A stretch of DNA of 64,000 nucleotides from Abyssibacter profundi (GTDB lineage Bacteria; Pseudomonadota; Gammaproteobacteria; Nevskiales; OUC007), in NCBI RefSeq assembly GCF_003151135.1, contig NZ_QEQK01000009.1:93302-157301 (forward strand), written 5' to 3'. Both the position numbers and the translations under genes were made by a program. The notes beneath the pieces are model-generated. The model did no database searches and was not told the origin of the DNA. It saw only the letters and a list, made by a program, of their open reading frames with translations. Below are positions 19,817 through 28,224 of the stretch, piece by piece (positions within the stretch are counted from its first letter, which is position 1; every line of letters begins with the position of its first letter).

Positions 19817-20370
19817 ACCGTGCGCTTGCACGCCTGCTGGGCAACACGCTTGCCCTGCTCGTAGCGGGGCCCGCCGCCGCCGAGGTCGTAGCGCAATCAT
19901 CCAGCGGCTTTCTGGTCCGGCACCAAGTCATGGTCGATCTGCCGCCGCTGCAAGCCTATCGCACGTTGACCGATCTCCATCGCTGGTGGAATCCGGCGCA
20001 TACCTGGTCGGGCGATGCCGCCCATCTTCGGCTGGAAGCCCGCGTCGGTGGCTGCTGGTGTGAGCGCTGGATTGAGAACGGGCAAACAGTGGATATCGAA
20101 CACATGCGAATTCGTGCTGCGCGACCCGGCGCACTGCTGCGAGCAACCGGCGGCTTGGGACCGCTGCAAGAATTGAGCGTCAGCGGAACGCTGAGCTGGA
20201 CCCTCGAAGCCGGCGACGCCGGCCAAAGCATTGTGACCATGGAATACACGGTCTCCGGGTGGACGCCCGACGGACTGGATGCCTGGGCAGAGCCCGTGGA
20301 CTTCGTCCTTGGCGAACAAAGTCAGCGCTACGCGCGTCTAATCAACACCGGCCATGCGGACGCCCCATGA
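19813..20370 (+). CDS. Exported SRPBCC/START-like domain protein
   Basis: The 185-residue product starts with a signal peptide (ALARLLGNTLALLVAGPAAA) followed by an SRPBCC-type ligand-binding fold: the LPPLQAYRTLTDLHRWWNPAHTW segment and GLGPLQELSVSGTLSWTLE are typical of this superfamily (as in AHSA1/START-like proteins). An exported SRPBCC protein is unusual, since most are cytosolic. It overlaps both neighbours by 4 bp. The ligand is unknown; a hydrophobic small molecule is only a guess from the fold. Confidence 0.72.
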   Translation: MNRALARLLGNTLALLVAGPAAAEVVAQSSSGFLVRHQVMVDLPPLQAYRTLTDLHRWWNPAHTWSGDAAHLRLEARVGGCWCERWIENGQTVDIEHMRIRAARPGALLRATGGLGPLQELSVSGTLSWTLEAGDAGQSIVTMEYTVSGWTPDGLDAWAEPVDFVLGEQSQRYARLINTGHADAP

Positions 20371-21527
20371 ATTTCGAACTCTCTGACGACCAGCAGGCGC
20401 TGGTCGACGCGGCCCGGGATTTCTCGGTCAAGGCGTTGGCGCCACAGGCTGCAGAATGGGATGCCCAATGCCATTTTCCGGTGGATGTGCTGCGCGAGGC
20501 CGCCGAACTGGGCCTGCTGGGACTCTATACACCGGAGGCCGCCGGCGGCTTAGGGCTGTCGCGGTTGGATTCGGTCCTCATCGTGGAAGAGCTCGCGCGC
20601 GGCTGCACCTCCACCACCGCCTACATGACCATCCACAACATGTGTGCGTGGATGCTCGGCGCCTTTGGCAGCCCGGCCATTCACGAGCGCTTCGTCAGCC
20701 CTCTGGTGAGCGGTGAGCAACTGGCCTCCTACTGCCTGACCGAGCCTGGCAACGGTTCGGATGCCGCCAACCTCAAGACCACGGCGCGGCGCGACGGCGA
20801 CCATTACGTCGTCAACGGCGCCAAATGCTTCATCTCCGGCGCAGGCTCCACCCAGGTGCTGGCGCTCATGGCCCGGACCGGTGGCCCCGGACCCAAGGGG
20901 ATCTCCTGTCTGGCCGTGCCGGCGGATCTCGATGGCATCAGTTTCGGCAAAAAGGAAACCAAGCTGGGCTGGAACTCCCAGCCGACGCGAACCATCAGCT
21001 TCGAAGACGTCCGGGTGCCGGTCGACTGCCTTGTCGGAGAGGAAGGCCAAGGCTTCACGTTCGCCATGAAAGGCCTGGATGGTGGACGTCTGAACATCGC
21101 CACCTGCTCGGTGGGCACAGCGCAGGCGGCCTTGGACACCACCGTGGCCTACGTGAAAGGCCGCAAGCAGTTCGGTCAGGCCGTGGCCGACTTTCAGGCC
21201 ACCCAGTTTCGCCTGGCCGACATGCAAACCGATTTGATCGCCGCCCGGCAGATGATTCGCCTGGCCGCCAGCAAGCTGGACGCCGCCCACCCGGAGGCCA
21301 CCGCCTACTGCGCCATGGCCAAGCGCTTCGCCACCGATGCCTGCTTCGATATCTGCAACGCGGCGCTGCAGCTGCACGGCGGTTACGGCTATATCCGCGA
21401 ATATCCCATCGAGCGGATGGTGCGCGATACCCGCGTCCACCAGATTCTTGAAGGTACGAACGAGATCATGCGCGTCATTGTGGGGCGCAGACTCCTGCTG
21501 GACCACACCCTGGAGATGTTGAGATGA
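20367..21527 (+). CDS. Acyl-CoA dehydrogenase, likely isobutyryl-CoA dehydrogenase
   Basis: This 386-residue FAD enzyme most likely oxidises isobutyryl-CoA to methacrylyl-CoA in valine degradation. The start MNFELSDDQQALVDAARDF is typical, with acyl-CoA dehydrogenase motifs CLTEPGNGSDAANLKT and LQLHGGYGYIREYPIERMVRD. The catalytic base is E362 in ILEGTNEIMR, the position used by short/branched-chain enzymes. The frame is open to 20259, but ATG at 20367 overlaps the upstream stop and fits the family. Substrate is inferred from operon context. Confidence 0.93.
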   Translation: MNFELSDDQQALVDAARDFSVKALAPQAAEWDAQCHFPVDVLREAAELGLLGLYTPEAAGGLGLSRLDSVLIVEELARGCTSTTAYMTIHNMCAWMLGAFGSPAIHERFVSPLVSGEQLASYCLTEPGNGSDAANLKTTARRDGDHYVVNGAKCFISGAGSTQVLALMARTGGPGPKGISCLAVPADLDGISFGKKETKLGWNSQPTRTISFEDVRVPVDCLVGEEGQGFTFAMKGLDGGRLNIATCSVGTAQAALDTTVAYVKGRKQFGQAVADFQATQFRLADMQTDLIAARQMIRLAASKLDAAHPEATAYCAMAKRFATDACFDICNAALQLHGGYGYIREYPIERMVRDTRVHQILEGTNEIMRVIVGRRLLLDHTLEMLR

Positions 21528-22300
21528 CGGACCAACTACAAGTCGCAATCGATGGCAGTGTCGCGGTGCTCACCATCGACAACCCGCCGGCCAACACCTG
21601 GACGCTGGAGTCGCTCAACGCCCTGCCCGACCTGCTGGCCGACCTCGAATCCGACGAGTCGATCCGCGCTTTGGTGGTCACGGGCGCCGGCGAAAAATTC
21701 TTCTCCGCAGGCGCCGAATTACGGACCTTCGCGGACGGCGATGTGGCTATTGCCAGCGAAATGGCCCGCGCCTTCGGCTTTGCGTTCGAAGCGCTTGCCG
21801 AATGCGATTTGGTCACCATCGCGGCCATTAACGGCTACGCCATGGGCGGCGGCCTGGAGACGGCCTTGGCCTGCGACATGCGCATCGCCGAGTCCCATGC
21901 CCAGATGGCGCTCCCCGAAGCCAGCGTTGGGCTGCTGCCCTGCGCAGGCGGCACCCAGCGCCTGCCATGGCTGGTCGGAGAAGGCTGGGCCAAGCGCATG
22001 ATTCTCTGCGGCGAGCGTGTGGATGCCGACACGGCGCTGGACATTGGCCTGGTCGAGGAAGTCGTGGACCGCGGCGAGGCGGTCGCCGTGGCCCAGGAAC
22101 TGGCGGGCCGCGTGCAGCGACAGGCGCCCGGCAGTGTCGTGGCCTGTAAACGGTTGATCCACGCCGCCGAGCGTCAGCCGCTGCAAACGGCGCTGGCCAT
22201 GGAACGCGAGGAATTCGTCGAGTTGTTCAACTCCGATGACCAACTCGAAGGCGTGACCGCGTTTCTGGAAAAGCGCGCACCGGAATGGACCAACGGATAG
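21524..22300 (+). CDS. Enoyl-CoA hydratase/isomerase (crotonase) family protein
   Basis: In the operon this 258-residue crotonase would hydrate methacrylyl-CoA to 3-hydroxyisobutyryl-CoA. The oxyanion hole (GYAMGGGLETALACD) and the first catalytic glutamate (E132 in ALPEASVGLLP) are present. The position equivalent to the second glutamate (rat ECH E164) reads R158 in GEGWAKRMIL, so it may be an isomerase, use a different mechanism, or be a non-canonical hydratase. It overlaps the dehydrogenase gene by 4 bp and lies 4 bp before the hydrolase gene. Confidence 0.88.
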   Translation: MTDQLQVAIDGSVAVLTIDNPPANTWTLESLNALPDLLADLESDESIRALVVTGAGEKFFSAGAELRTFADGDVAIASEMARAFGFAFEALAECDLVTIAAINGYAMGGGLETALACDMRIAESHAQMALPEASVGLLPCAGGTQRLPWLVGEGWAKRMILCGERVDADTALDIGLVEEVVDRGEAVAVAQELAGRVQRQAPGSVVACKRLIHAAERQPLQTALAMEREEFVELFNSDDQLEGVTAFLEKRAPEWTNG

Positions 22301-22304
22301 CCGC

Positions 22305-23405
22305 ATGACCGACCACCCGATCCTGATCGAACAACGTGGCGCGCTGGGCCGACTCACGCTGAATGCGCCCAAGGCGTTGAACTCGCTGAGCCGTCCCATG
22401 GCCCAGGCGCTGCAAGCCCAGCTGGACGCCTGGGCTGACGACCCGACCATTGCCGTGGTCTGGCTGGATGGCAGCGGCGACAAAGCGTTCTGCGCCGGCG
22501 GTGATATCCGCGCCATGTACGACGCCATGCAGACGGTATCCGTCGGGCAGCGTGTACCCGAGACCGAAGCCTTCTTCGTTGATGAATACCGGTTGGACTA
22601 CCGAATTCATACCTATCCCAAGCCCATCGTGGTCTGGGGCAGCGGCATCGTCATGGGCGGGGGCATCGGCCTGATGTGTGGGGCGGCGCACCGCCTAGTC
22701 ACGGAGACCTCCCGCCTGGCCATGCCGGAAATCACCATCGGCCTTTATCCGGATGTCGGAGGTTCCTGGTTCTTGAATCGCATGCCCGGTGGCCTGGGCG
22801 TATTCCTTGGATTGACCGGCGCCCAGGTCAATGCCACCGATGCCATCGCACTGGACCTGGCCGATCGGATGGTGGCCAGCGATCAGCGCGAGGCCTTGCT
22901 CGGCGCCTTGTCCGAGGCGACGTATGGCGACCAGGCCGAGACGGTCCTGCGCGACATTCTTCGCGACTTCGAACGGGCCGCCGATGGCCTGCGACCGCAC
23001 AGTCAGATCAACCCGCACCGCGAGCACATCCGCAGGCTGACCGATCACGCTGCCGTGGCGGATTGCGTGGCGGCCATCTCGGCGGTCGAGACAGAAGATC
23101 GCTGGCTGGGCCGCGCGGTGGCGACCCTGCGCAAGGGCTGCCCGATGACGGCGCATCTGGTTGACGCTCAAATTCGCCGCAGCCGCCATGCGTCGCTGGC
23201 CGAAGTCTTTCGCATGGAGCTGGTGATGTCCGCACGCTGCTGCATGGGGCCGGATTTTCGTGAGGGTATCCGCGCCCTGCTCATCGACAAGGATGGCGCG
23301 CCACAGTGGTCGCATGCCGATGTTGCCGCAGTCCCGGCGGCGCAGGTCGAACAACACTTCGCGCCACCCTGGTCCGGCGATTCGCCGCTGGCGGACCTGG
23401 GCTAG
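22305..23405 (+). CDS. 3-hydroxyisobutyryl-CoA hydrolase
   Basis: This crotonase-fold thioesterase releases 3-hydroxyisobutyrate from its CoA ester, a step needed to avoid build-up of reactive methacrylyl-CoA. The 366-residue length and the HIBCH signatures AFCAGGDIRAMYD and PEITIGLYPDVGGSWFLNR fit, with the catalytic pair E142 and D150. It follows the enoyl-CoA hydratase by 4 bp and precedes mmsB by 42 bp. Confidence 0.93.
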   Translation: MTDHPILIEQRGALGRLTLNAPKALNSLSRPMAQALQAQLDAWADDPTIAVVWLDGSGDKAFCAGGDIRAMYDAMQTVSVGQRVPETEAFFVDEYRLDYRIHTYPKPIVVWGSGIVMGGGIGLMCGAAHRLVTETSRLAMPEITIGLYPDVGGSWFLNRMPGGLGVFLGLTGAQVNATDAIALDLADRMVASDQREALLGALSEATYGDQAETVLRDILRDFERAADGLRPHSQINPHREHIRRLTDHAAVADCVAAISAVETEDRWLGRAVATLRKGCPMTAHLVDAQIRRSRHASLAEVFRMELVMSARCCMGPDFREGIRALLIDKDGAPQWSHADVAAVPAAQVEQHFAPPWSGDSPLADLG

Positions 23406-23447
23406 ACCACCCACAGACCGGCCCGAGCCGGCATTTGAGGAGACGAC

Positions 23448-24374
23448 ATGACCCGCATTGCATTTATCGGCCTCGGCAACATGGGTGGCCCCATGGCGGC
23501 CAACCTGGCCCAGGCCGGGCACGATGTACAGGCTTTCGACCTGTCTGAAACCGCCTGCGCGGCAGCGCGTGACGCCGGCTGCCGAGTTGCTGACTCCACG
23601 GCCCAGGCCGTCGAAGCAGCCGAGGTGGTGGTTTCCATGCTGCCATCGGGCGCGATCGTGGAATCGGTTTATCTCGGCGACGACGGACTGCTGGCCCGAC
23701 TGCCGGAAAATACACTGATCATCGACAGCTCCACGATTGCCGCTGACACGGCACGCCGCGTCGCCCAGGCCGCCAAGCATCGCGGCCTGCGCATGATCGA
23801 TGCGCCGGTTTCCGGTGGTGTGGCCGCTGCCGCCGCCGGAACACTCACCTTCATCTGCGGTGGCAGCGAGGCGGATATCGACGCCGCCCGCCCGGTGCTA
23901 GGCGCCATGGGCAAGAACGTGCTGCGTGCGGGTGACTCTGGCGCCGGCCAGATCGCCAAGATCTGCAACAACATGCTGCTGGCCGTGCATATGATCGGCA
24001 CTGCAGAAGCCCTGGCACTGGGTGAAACGCATGGCGTCGACCCGTCGGTACTCTCCGAGATCATGCTCGCCAGTTCGGGCCGCAACTGGTCGCTGGAAGT
24101 CTACAACCCCTGGCCTGGCGTCATGGAAAACGCCCCCGCCTCCAAGGGCTACCAGGGCGGCTTCATGGTCGACCTGATGCATAAAGATCTGGGACTGGCG
24201 CTGGATGCCGCCCAGCACGAAGGCGCCTCCACCCCCATGGGCGCGCTGGCCCGTTCGCTCTATGCCTTGCATCGGCAAGCCGGCCACGGCCGATTGGACT
24301 TCTCATCGATCCAATCGCTGCTGCGCGCGCAGACCGACGCCGACCAGTCACCTGGCGTTGACCACAGCACTTGA
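23448..24374 (+). CDS. mmsB: 3-hydroxyisobutyrate dehydrogenase
   Basis: MmsB oxidises 3-hydroxyisobutyrate to methylmalonate semialdehyde with NAD+, feeding MmsA. The 308-residue product has the Rossmann motif [14 protein letters not shown], the substrate motif [16 protein letters not shown] and the catalytic lysine K171 in [18 protein letters not shown] precedes the ATG. It closes the valine operon, with a stem-loop before sodC downstream. Confidence 0.95.
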   Translation: MTRIAFIGLGNMGGPMAANLAQAGHDVQAFDLSETACAAARDAGCRVADSTAQAVEAAEVVVSMLPSGAIVESVYLGDDGLLARLPENTLIIDSSTIAADTARRVAQAAKHRGLRMIDAPVSGGVAAAAAGTLTFICGGSEADIDAARPVLGAMGKNVLRAGDSGAGQIAKICNNMLLAVHMIGTAEALALGETHGVDPSVLSEIMLASSGRNWSLEVYNPWPGVMENAPASKGYQGGFMVDLMHKDLGLALDAAQHEGASTPMGALARSLYALHRQAGHGRLDFSSIQSLLRAQTDADQSPGVDHST

Positions 24375-24443
24375 TTCGCGCCGCGACGGCACGCAGTCTG
24401 CTAACACAACGCTGGCCACGCCATTATTCGCCGGGAACACGAC

Positions 24444-24474
24444 CGGCCCGGGCGTGGTCCACCTGACCGGGCCG
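24444..24474 (+). terminator. Stem-loop between mmsB and sodC
   Basis: CGGCCCGG (24444-24451) and CCGGGCCG (24467-24474) form a perfect 8-bp stem about 70 nt after mmsB. No U-tract follows, so it may end the valine operon or structure the sodC leader. Confidence 0.4.
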
Positions 24475-24510
24475 CCGGATACCACCGTTTCACAGCAAGG
24501 AGGCTGCTAC

Positions 24511-25038
24511 ATGACTCGCACCCTATCCACGTTATCCCTTTGCGCCGCGCTGGCGGCCTGTGCCGGCTCGGCCGGCGCTGCCAGCTCCGTCACCCTGTCG
24601 TCTGTCAGCACGGACGGTGTGGGCGAGGCCCTCGGCACCGTCACTTTTGAACAAACCGAGTACGGCCTGGTCCTCAAGCCCGACCTGCAGGGCCTGGCGC
24701 CTGGGCTGCACGGTTTTCATCTGCATGAAAATGGCAGTTGCGAACCGGCGGATAAGAACGGCACAACCGTGGCAGCCGCCGCTGCAGGCAGCCATTACGA
24801 CCCCAAGGGAACTGGCCAGCACGGCACCCCCTGGGGCAATGGCCACCTGGGTGACCTGCCGCCACTGTTCGTCGCCGATGACGGGACCGCCAGCCATGCC
24901 GTCCTGGCGCCACGCCTGACCAAGCAGGACCTCAAGGGCCGCGCCCTGATGATTCACGCGGGCGGCGACAACTTTTCCGATACGCCGAAGAAGCTGGGTG
25001 GTGGTGGCAGCCGGGTGGCCTGCGGCGTCATCAGCTAA
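24511..25038 (+). CDS. sodC: Periplasmic Cu/Zn superoxide dismutase
   Basis: SodC removes superoxide in the periplasm. The 175-residue product has a signal sequence ([16 protein letters not shown]), metal ligands in HGFHLHENG (H70, H72), SHYDP (H95), [15 protein letters not shown] and MIHAGGDNF (H149), and the conserved disulfide pair C77-C171. LAAC at residue 17 could act as a lipobox, so it may be a lipoprotein. A strong AAGGAGG site precedes the ATG; the open frame from 24205 is not used because it overlaps mmsB. Confidence 0.95.
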   Translation: MTRTLSTLSLCAALAACAGSAGAASSVTLSSVSTDGVGEALGTVTFEQTEYGLVLKPDLQGLAPGLHGFHLHENGSCEPADKNGTTVAAAAAGSHYDPKGTGQHGTPWGNGHLGDLPPLFVADDGTASHAVLAPRLTKQDLKGRALMIHAGGDNFSDTPKKLGGGGSRVACGVIS

Positions 25039-25044
25039 GCCAGC

Positions 25045-25296
25045 ATGTCTGCAGCAACCGCCTTTTGGCTGGTCGCGCTACCCACACTGGCTGCGCTGGC
25101 CGCGGTTGGAGCCCTGCTGGCCATCAAGGTTCGACGCCGCCGCGATGCGGCGTCGGACCCGCAGCCCAGCGATGTCGTGCCGGCCAAACCCATGAGCCAG
25201 ACACAGGCCCATCGCCTGCTCCGACGCTACATCTGGGCGGTGGCCACCGTCGTCGCCCTACTGGGCCTGTTACTGCTCGGACTGGCCGCAGGCTAG
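25045..25296 (+). CDS. Small membrane protein, two TM helices
   Basis: This 83-residue hydrophobic product has two predicted membrane helices (approximately residues 7-27 and 62-82) separated by a basic, arginine-rich loop with proline-rich residues. It starts 6 bp after sodC, so it is probably co-transcribed with it. I do not recognise a family. Confidence 0.6.
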   Translation: MSAATAFWLVALPTLAALAAVGALLAIKVRRRRDAASDPQPSDVVPAKPMSQTQAHRLLRRYIWAVATVVALLGLLLLGLAAG

Positions 25297-25432
25297 GCGC
25301 ACTCTCGATGTGGTGGGCCTGCCTGCTTCATCCAGACACCCGGTCTGCTCGAATCAACATGCAGGCGGCCAGCTGCGATAAATTGGTGACATCTGGCCGG
25401 TCTGCCTCAATACAAGACATCGAGAAGCCACC

Positions 25433-26500
25433 ATGGATGACACCGTCAACACCCGACGCGCTGCAGTACAGGACTATTACGGTCAGGTGCTTCAGGGCTC
25501 CGACGACCTGAAAACCAACGCCTGCTGCACCACCGTCAGCCACCCCCGCCATGTCCGTGAGGCCTTGAGCCAGGTCCACGATGAAGTGCTGATGAAGTAC
25601 TACGGCTGCGGACTGGCCATTCCCGATCAGCTCGACGGCATGCGCGTGCTGGACCTGGGCTCGGGCTCCGGTCGCGACGCCTATGTGGTCGCCCGCCTGG
25701 TCGGCGATCAGGGTTCAGTGGTCGGTATCGACATGACCCCCGAGCAGCTGGCCGTCGCCCGCCGTCACGAGGCCTACCACGCCGAGCAATGGGGTTACGC
25801 CCAGCCCAACACGCAGTTTCTCGAAGGCGACATCGAACGGCTGGATGCCGTCGGCCTGGCCGATGCCGACTTCGACATCATCATCTCCAACTGCGTCATC
25901 AACCTCGCCATGGACAAGGCCGCGGTGTTGCGGGAAGCACATCGCGTGCTCAAACCCGGTGGTGAGCTGTACTTCAGCGACATCTACGCCGACCGGCGCA
26001 TTCCGGACACCCTGGTCAACGACCCGGTGCTCTACGGTGAGTGCCTCTCCGGAGCCTTGTACTGGAACGATTTCCATCATCTGGCCAAGCGCAATGGCTT
26101 TGACGATCCGCGCATCGTGCATTCCGAGCCTCTGGAGATACTCAACGAAGCCGTGAGCGAGAAGCTGGGCGATATTCGCTTCTGGTCGGTGACCTACCGC
26201 CTGTTCAAACTCGAGGGACTGGAACCGGCCTGCGAGGACTACGGTCAGGCGGTGAAGTATCTGGGCAGCATCGAACACTGCGCTGCGGCGTTTGACCTCG
26301 ATGCGCATCACCACTTCCCAACGGGCAAGATCATGCCCGTGTGCGGTAACACCTGGCGCATGTTGGCCGACACCCGTTTTGCCGAACATTTCGAGTTCAT
26401 CGGTGATTTCTCCACGCACTACGGCATCTTCCCGGACTGCGGCACCGATGTGCCCTATGCCTCGCAGACGGACGCCTCCGGCGCCGCGGCCTGCTGCTAA
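25433..26500 (+). CDS. arsM: Arsenite S-adenosylmethionine methyltransferase (ArsM-type)
   Basis: ArsM methylates As(III) with SAM to mono-, di- and trimethylated species. The 355-residue product has the SAM motif [14 protein letters not shown] (residues 72-85) and the DI-x-SNCVINL motif. The three As(III)-binding cysteines known from algal ArsM (C72, C174, C224) align with C59 (YYGCGLAIP), C154 (SNCVINL) and C204 (GECLSGALY), with equal C154-C204 spacing; C31/C32 match the N-terminal cysteine region. A C-terminal domain and terminal CC resemble longer, eukaryote-like ArsM. Its stop overlaps the next gene by 1 bp. Confidence 0.93.
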   Translation: MDDTVNTRRAAVQDYYGQVLQGSDDLKTNACCTTVSHPRHVREALSQVHDEVLMKYYGCGLAIPDQLDGMRVLDLGSGSGRDAYVVARLVGDQGSVVGIDMTPEQLAVARRHEAYHAEQWGYAQPNTQFLEGDIERLDAVGLADADFDIIISNCVINLAMDKAAVLREAHRVLKPGGELYFSDIYADRRIPDTLVNDPVLYGECLSGALYWNDFHHLAKRNGFDDPRIVHSEPLEILNEAVSEKLGDIRFWSVTYRLFKLEGLEPACEDYGQAVKYLGSIEHCAAAFDLDAHHHFPTGKIMPVCGNTWRMLADTRFAEHFEFIGDFSTHYGIFPDCGTDVPYASQTDASGAAACC

Positions 26501-27441
26501 TGGACGGTGGCACGGAACACCCGCTGAAGTTCAGCGATCCACTGCGCACGGCCAAGGGCGAAACCCGCGCCTGGGTCGATCCCATCGCCCTGAGGACGCT
26601 CTGGTTTAACACCGGCACGCTGTGCAACCTGGCCTGCGTCAATTGCTACATCGAATCCACACCCAGCAATGACGCGCTGGTCTATCTGACGGCTGCGGAG
26701 GTGGCCGGCTACCTGGACGAGATTGAGCGCGAGCAGCTCGGCACCGAAGAAATCGGCTTCACCGGCGGCGAGCCATTCATGAACCCGGACTTTATGCCCA
26801 TGCTGGAAGACACGCTGGCCCGAGGTTTTCGCGCCCTGGTGCTGACCAACGCCATGCGCCCCATGGAAAAGCGTGCCGAGACCCTGCTGGAACTGCAGCA
26901 GCGCTACGGTGACCAGCTTGAAGTTCGCGTGTCTGTCGACCATTACGCGCAGCCACAACACGAAACCGAGCGCGGCCCGCGCAGCTGGGCACCCATGCTC
27001 AAAGGGCTGCGATGGTTGTCGTCCCAGGGCTTCAACCTGTCCGCAGCGGGCCGCACCTGTTGGGGAGAAGATGACGCTGCCATGCGCGAAGGATTTCGGC
27101 AGCTGTTCGCCGACGAGAACATCCACATCAATGTGGACGACCCGCATCATCTAATCCTGTTCCCGGAAATGGATGAACAGGCTGAAGTACCGGAGATCAC
27201 CACGGCCTGCTGGGGCATTCTCAATGTCAGCCCGGATGACATGATGTGCGCCACCTCGCGCATGGTCATCCACCGCAAGGGTGAACCGCATCCCGTGGTC
27301 GCCGCCTGCACCTTGCTGCCGTATGACGCTGGCTTCGAGCTGGGCCGCAGCCTCAAACAGTCGCTGCGACCCGTCCGCCTCAATCACCCCCATTGCGCGA
27401 AGTTCTGTGTGCTGGGTGGAGGCGCCTGCTCGGCCACCTAG
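26500..27441 (+). CDS. Radical SAM enzyme with a C-terminal auxiliary-cluster-like cysteine set
   Basis: The 313-residue product carries the radical SAM [4Fe-4S] motif C42-x3-C46-x2-C49 (LCNLACVNCYIES) and the SAM-binding GGE at 89-91 (GFTGGEPF). Beyond residue 230 it has C237, C250, C270, C299, C303 and C310, a spacing like SPASM-type auxiliary iron-sulphur domains, though this is by eye. It is fused by overlap to arsM upstream and is followed by a GT2 gene. It lacks the CNQSCTHCH-type region of ArsS and the RCCLKC motif of ArsL, so its reaction is unproven. Confidence 0.85.
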   Translation: MDGGTEHPLKFSDPLRTAKGETRAWVDPIALRTLWFNTGTLCNLACVNCYIESTPSNDALVYLTAAEVAGYLDEIEREQLGTEEIGFTGGEPFMNPDFMPMLEDTLARGFRALVLTNAMRPMEKRAETLLELQQRYGDQLEVRVSVDHYAQPQHETERGPRSWAPMLKGLRWLSSQGFNLSAAGRTCWGEDDAAMREGFRQLFADENIHINVDDPHHLILFPEMDEQAEVPEITTACWGILNVSPDDMMCATSRMVIHRKGEPHPVVAACTLLPYDAGFELGRSLKQSLRPVRLNHPHCAKFCVLGGGACSAT

Positions 27442-27444
27442 CCC

Positions 27445-28158
27445 ATGCTCAGCATCATTCTGCCGACCAGCGAGGAAATGGCGCTGGGCTGGCTGCCGGA
27501 CACGCTGCAACAGCTCATGTCGGCTCCGCACATCGAATGCATCGTGGTCGACAACAACAGCCGTGACGGGACAGCCGACTGTGCCCGCGACGCCGGTTGC
27601 CGACTCATCAACTGTCCGGACAGCAGTCGGGCACAACGGCTCAATGTCGGCATCGAGGCCGCCCGCTATGAGCGCGTGCTATTACACCACCCGCGCAGCC
27701 GCCTCGAGCCGACGGCCATACCCGCCCTGCTGGCGCTGGACCGCTCGATCCCGTGGGGGGGCTTTACCCATGCCTTCGATCACGCGCACCCGCTGTTGGA
27801 CTGGACCTCGTATTACTCCAACCGGATCCGCATGGACCGCAGCGGCATCGTGTATCTGGACCATTGCATCTTCTTTTATCGCAGCCTGTTGGCTGCGCCG
27901 GCCGTGCCCGAACGCTACATCTTCGAAGACACGGCGCTGTCGCTGCGGCTACGCCGCCTCGGGCCACCGCGGCGATTGGCTCCGCGCGCGATCACTTCGT
28001 CGATTCGATACGCGCGCAATGGCGTCTGGCGCCAGGCCACGATGAACCAGGTCATGAAGCTTGGCTACGCGGCCCGGATGCCCGATCCGTGGCTTAATCG
28101 CATCTATGAACGGGGGCTGGGCCTAAATGGGGCGACCCGGCCGAACCGCCCGCAGTAA
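27445..28158 (+). CDS. Glycosyltransferase family 2 protein (TIGR04283-like)
   Basis: This 237-residue protein has the GT-A start MLSIILPTSEE, the VVDNNSRDGTADCARDAG nucleotide-sugar segment and SRAQRLNVGIEAAR...LLHHPRSRLEP, which resembles the TIGR04283 family that often accompanies arsenosugar radical SAM enzymes. The C-terminal IFEDTALSLRLRRLGP is also in that style. It lies 3 bp after the radical SAM gene. The role would be transfer of a sugar to the arsenic-bearing product, which is inference from context. Confidence 0.82.
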   Translation: MLSIILPTSEEMALGWLPDTLQQLMSAPHIECIVVDNNSRDGTADCARDAGCRLINCPDSSRAQRLNVGIEAARYERVLLHHPRSRLEPTAIPALLALDRSIPWGGFTHAFDHAHPLLDWTSYYSNRIRMDRSGIVYLDHCIFFYRSLLAAPAVPERYIFEDTALSLRLRRLGPPRRLAPRAITSSIRYARNGVWRQATMNQVMKLGYAARMPDPWLNRIYERGLGLNGATRPNRPQ

Positions 28159-28224
28159 GCCGACGCGGTTGCCGCGCGCCGCTGCACTATCCACAACCTT
28201 CGACGCCCTGCTGGAGACGACTTC

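Noticed and set aside
20550-21548. A 332-codon minus-strand open frame opposite the acyl-CoA dehydrogenase
   Set aside because: Antisense to a clearly conserved gene in an operon; no recognisable domain.
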